NCBI GenBank assembly: GCA_945871545.1
Contig: CAMBWJ010000070.1
Location: 1-7,927, forward strand
Direction of reading: 5' to 3'
Source: an uncultured Clostridia bacterium
GTDB lineage: Bacteria; Bacillota_A; Clostridia; Christensenellales; Aristaeellaceae
Length of the DNA stretch: 7,927 nucleotides
Shown here: positions 6,905 through 7,927 of the stretch, in pieces
Layout of the letters: each line of letters begins with the position of its first letter
How positions within the stretch are numbered: position 1 is the first letter of the stretch
Notes under the pieces: model-generated
What the model saw: only the letters and a program-made list of their open reading frames with translations
What the model was told of the DNA's origin: nothing
Databases searched by the model: none
Program-made: the position numbers and the translations under genes

Positions 6905-7512
6905 GCAGAATCATCACCATCGGACGCGAATTTGGCAGCGGTGGGCGCGAACTGGGGCGCAGGCTGGCGGAGGAGCTGGGCTACGCCTACTACGACCAGG
7001 AGATCGTGACCGAGATCGCCCAGCGCACGGCGCTCTCCGAGGCCTACGTGCACCAGATTCTGGAGCACAGGCCGGTGACCGTCTTCCCCATTCGCATCGG
7101 GCGCACCTTCACCACCGTCGTCAACTCCCATCAGGAGCAGTGGAACGAAATCTTCCGCCAGCAGCGCCAGATTCTGACGGAGCTGGCCGAGAAGGCGGAC
7201 TGCGTGATCGTCGGGCGCTGTGCGGACTGGTTCCTGCGCGCGTACAAGCCCTTCCGCATCTTCGTCTACGCGGACATGGAGCAGAAGATCCGGCGCTGCC
7301 GCCAGAAGGGCTCCGAGCACGAGCACCTGAGCGATAAGGAGCTGCGCCAGCACATTCAGGAGGTGGACCGGCACCACGCAAGCTACTACCGGCATTGCAC
7401 CGACCGGAAGTGGGGCGACAAGGCGAATTACGACCTGTGCATCAACACCGGCTCGGAATCCGTCAAGGAAATTGCCCGCCACGTCGCGCAGTACCTGCGG
7501 GCCTGGCGCTGA
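6901..7512 (+). CDS. Cytidylate kinase-like family protein, 203 aa
   Basis: This P-loop nucleoside-phosphate kinase belongs to the Cytidylate_kin2-type family. It is predicted to be soluble, and its true substrate is not known in most members. The N-terminal phosphate-binding loop is GREFGSGGRELG (8-19), the form typical of this family rather than the classical GxxxxGKT of CMP kinase. It is followed by YYDQEIV (30-36), the central VIVGRCADWFL (102-112), a hydrophobic strand FRIFVYAD (118-125), and the C-terminal pattern of paired YY, WGD and YDLCINT (162-183). The ATG overlaps the stop of the upstream MATE frame (ATGA), with AAAGGA about 10 nt before it, so translation is probably coupled. 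That makes the nonsense codon in the MATE frame relevant to this gene's expression. No terminator was recognised after the TGA. A role connected to the transporters is inferred from operon structure only. Confidence 0.9.
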   Translation: MSRIITIGREFGSGGRELGRRLAEELGYAYYDQEIVTEIAQRTALSEAYVHQILEHRPVTVFPIRIGRTFTTVVNSHQEQWNEIFRQQRQILTELAEKADCVIVGRCADWFLRAYKPFRIFVYADMEQKIRRCRQKGSEHEHLSDKELRQHIQEVDRHHASYYRHCTDRKWGDKANYDLCINTGSESVKEIARHVAQYLRAWR

Positions 7513-7674
7513 CAGGAACGGATATATGCAGCAAGCCGCGGTTGTTGCCTGGTTTTCGGAACTGGAAGCATACAATGCCATGCGGGCCGGCCTTCAATCC
7601 GTCGACGCAGAGCGTTCCAATCGCATCGGCATCCGGCTGGAATGGAGCTGGAGCGATGCCCTCGTTCACAAATC
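7513..7674 (+). other. Intergenic stretch between the kinase-like gene and the glmS promoter
   Basis: No supported gene or clear terminator was found. A 50-codon frame runs from the ATG at 7526 to the TGA at 7676-7678, with AGGA 8 nt upstream of the ATG, starting 13 nt after the kinase stop. Its product (MQQAAVVAWFSELEAYN at the N-terminus) resembles nothing I know, and its stop codon falls inside the glmS -35 box. I treat it as unproven. Confidence 0.4.
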
Positions 7675-7703
7675 TTGACAGGATTCTGCGCATATACTAT
7701 AAT
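7675..7703 (+). promoter_or_regulatory. Consensus promoter of glmS
   Basis: TTGACA (7675-7680) and TATAAT (7698-7703) are 17 nt apart, a perfect housekeeping promoter. Transcription should start near 7710, leaving a leader of about 115 nt before the glmS ATG. Confidence 0.9.
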
Positions 7704-7709
7704 ATTCTT

Positions 7710-7825
7710 GGAGTAGCATAGGCTTATTCCGAATGAATTCTGGAATCGGACTTCGATGGGGAATCCATGCGCCTTCGGCCTCTCGGGGGTACGGCGCAGA
7801 TTCCCGAAGATGGAGGTTGGTACAT
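7710..7825 (+). promoter_or_regulatory. Structured 5' leader of glmS, not the classical ribozyme
   Basis: Two folds are visible. The first is a hairpin with ATTCC-GAA (7726-7733) pairing to TTC-(T)-GGAAT (7738-7746), loop TGAA. The second is a long-range stem of 17 bp: CTTC (7751-7754) with GAAG (7806-7809), GGGAATC (7759-7765) with GATTCCC (7799-7805), and TGCGCC (7768-7773) with GGCGCA (7793-7798). Its bulges are all on the 5' side and it closes a 19-nt loop. The long stem ends 2 nt before the GGAGG ribosome binding site (7812-7816). The conserved core sequences of the glmS ribozyme are absent and the leader is short for one. The structure could tune translation or RNA stability; this is inference. 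Confidence 0.45.
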
Positions 7826-7927
7826 ATGTGCGGAATTGTTGGATACATTGGAAACGAGCTGGCGGCGCCGATCCTGCTGGACGGCCTGTCCAAGCTGGAG
7901 TACCGCGGCTACGATTCCGCGGGCCTT
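7826..7927 (+). CDS. glmS: Glutamine--fructose-6-phosphate aminotransferase, first 34 residues (runs off the right edge)
   Basis: GlmS makes glucosamine-6-phosphate from fructose-6-phosphate and glutamine, the first committed step towards UDP-GlcNAc for peptidoglycan. The visible N-terminus [10 protein letters not shown] starts with the class II glutamine amidotransferase signature. Cys2 becomes the N-terminal nucleophile after Met removal. [11 protein letters not shown] (24-34) is the family's next conserved block. The ATG at 7826 follows GGAGG with 9 nt spacing and places the catalytic Cys correctly. The gene has its own perfect promoter and a folded leader. About 570 further residues, including the sugar isomerase domains, lie outside the window. 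Confidence 0.97.
   Translation, partial: MCGIVGYIGNELAAPILLDGLSKLEYRGYDSAGL

Noticed and set aside
7513..7825. glmS ribozyme upstream of glmS
   Set aside because: The conserved cleavage-site and core sequences (GCGCC-GAAC type and GACGAGG type blocks) are not present in the leader or further upstream.

Overview
This window is GC-rich DNA that most likely comes from the chromosome of a Bacillota (Clostridia-like) bacterium. Four things point there: a Bacillus/Clostridium-type LexA box (CGAACACACGTTTA) beside uvrB, a TIGR04086/YrzE-type membrane protein found in Firmicutes, strong AGGAGG-type ribosome binding sites, and consensus or extended -10 sigma-A promoters. No mobile element, CRISPR array, tRNA or rRNA was seen.

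Left arm, minus strand (about 1-3680). Transcription runs leftwards. A class A penicillin-binding protein (3635-1236) has its own extended -10 promoter and ends in an intrinsic terminator (1221-1187). A small four-helix TIGR04086-family membrane protein (1104-703) follows. The 5' part of uvrB (609 to beyond the left edge) comes next. A LexA box directly follows the TIGR04086 stop codon, so uvrB is probably SOS-induced.

Centre (3636-4240). This is a divergent gene-poor stretch. On the plus strand a perfect TTGACA-17 nt-TATAAT promoter drives about 90 nt of RNA. That RNA can fold into three contiguous hairpins closed by a short end-to-end helix, and it stops at a strong intrinsic terminator with eight T. 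It matches no RNA family I recognise. It is either an independent small RNA or an attenuator/riboswitch-like leader for the transporter genes. The 290 nt after the terminator hold an open frame of doubtful status whose stop overlaps the next start.

Right arm, plus strand (4241-7927). Two neighbouring MATE-family transporters come first (TTG start at 4241; ATG at 5567). The second is interrupted by an in-frame TAA at codon 286. A cytidylate kinase-like P-loop protein follows, overlapping the second MATE frame by ATGA. The three are spaced like one operon. After a 313-nt gap holding a perfect consensus promoter and a structured leader, the first 34 codons of glmS (glucosamine-6-phosphate synthase) run off the right edge.

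Cell-wall themes recur (PBP, GlmS) alongside DNA repair (UvrB), but the sequence does not show them to be one system. The points most worth checking are the cloverleaf-like RNA at 3863-3953, the nonsense codon in the second MATE gene, and the structured non-ribozyme leader of glmS.
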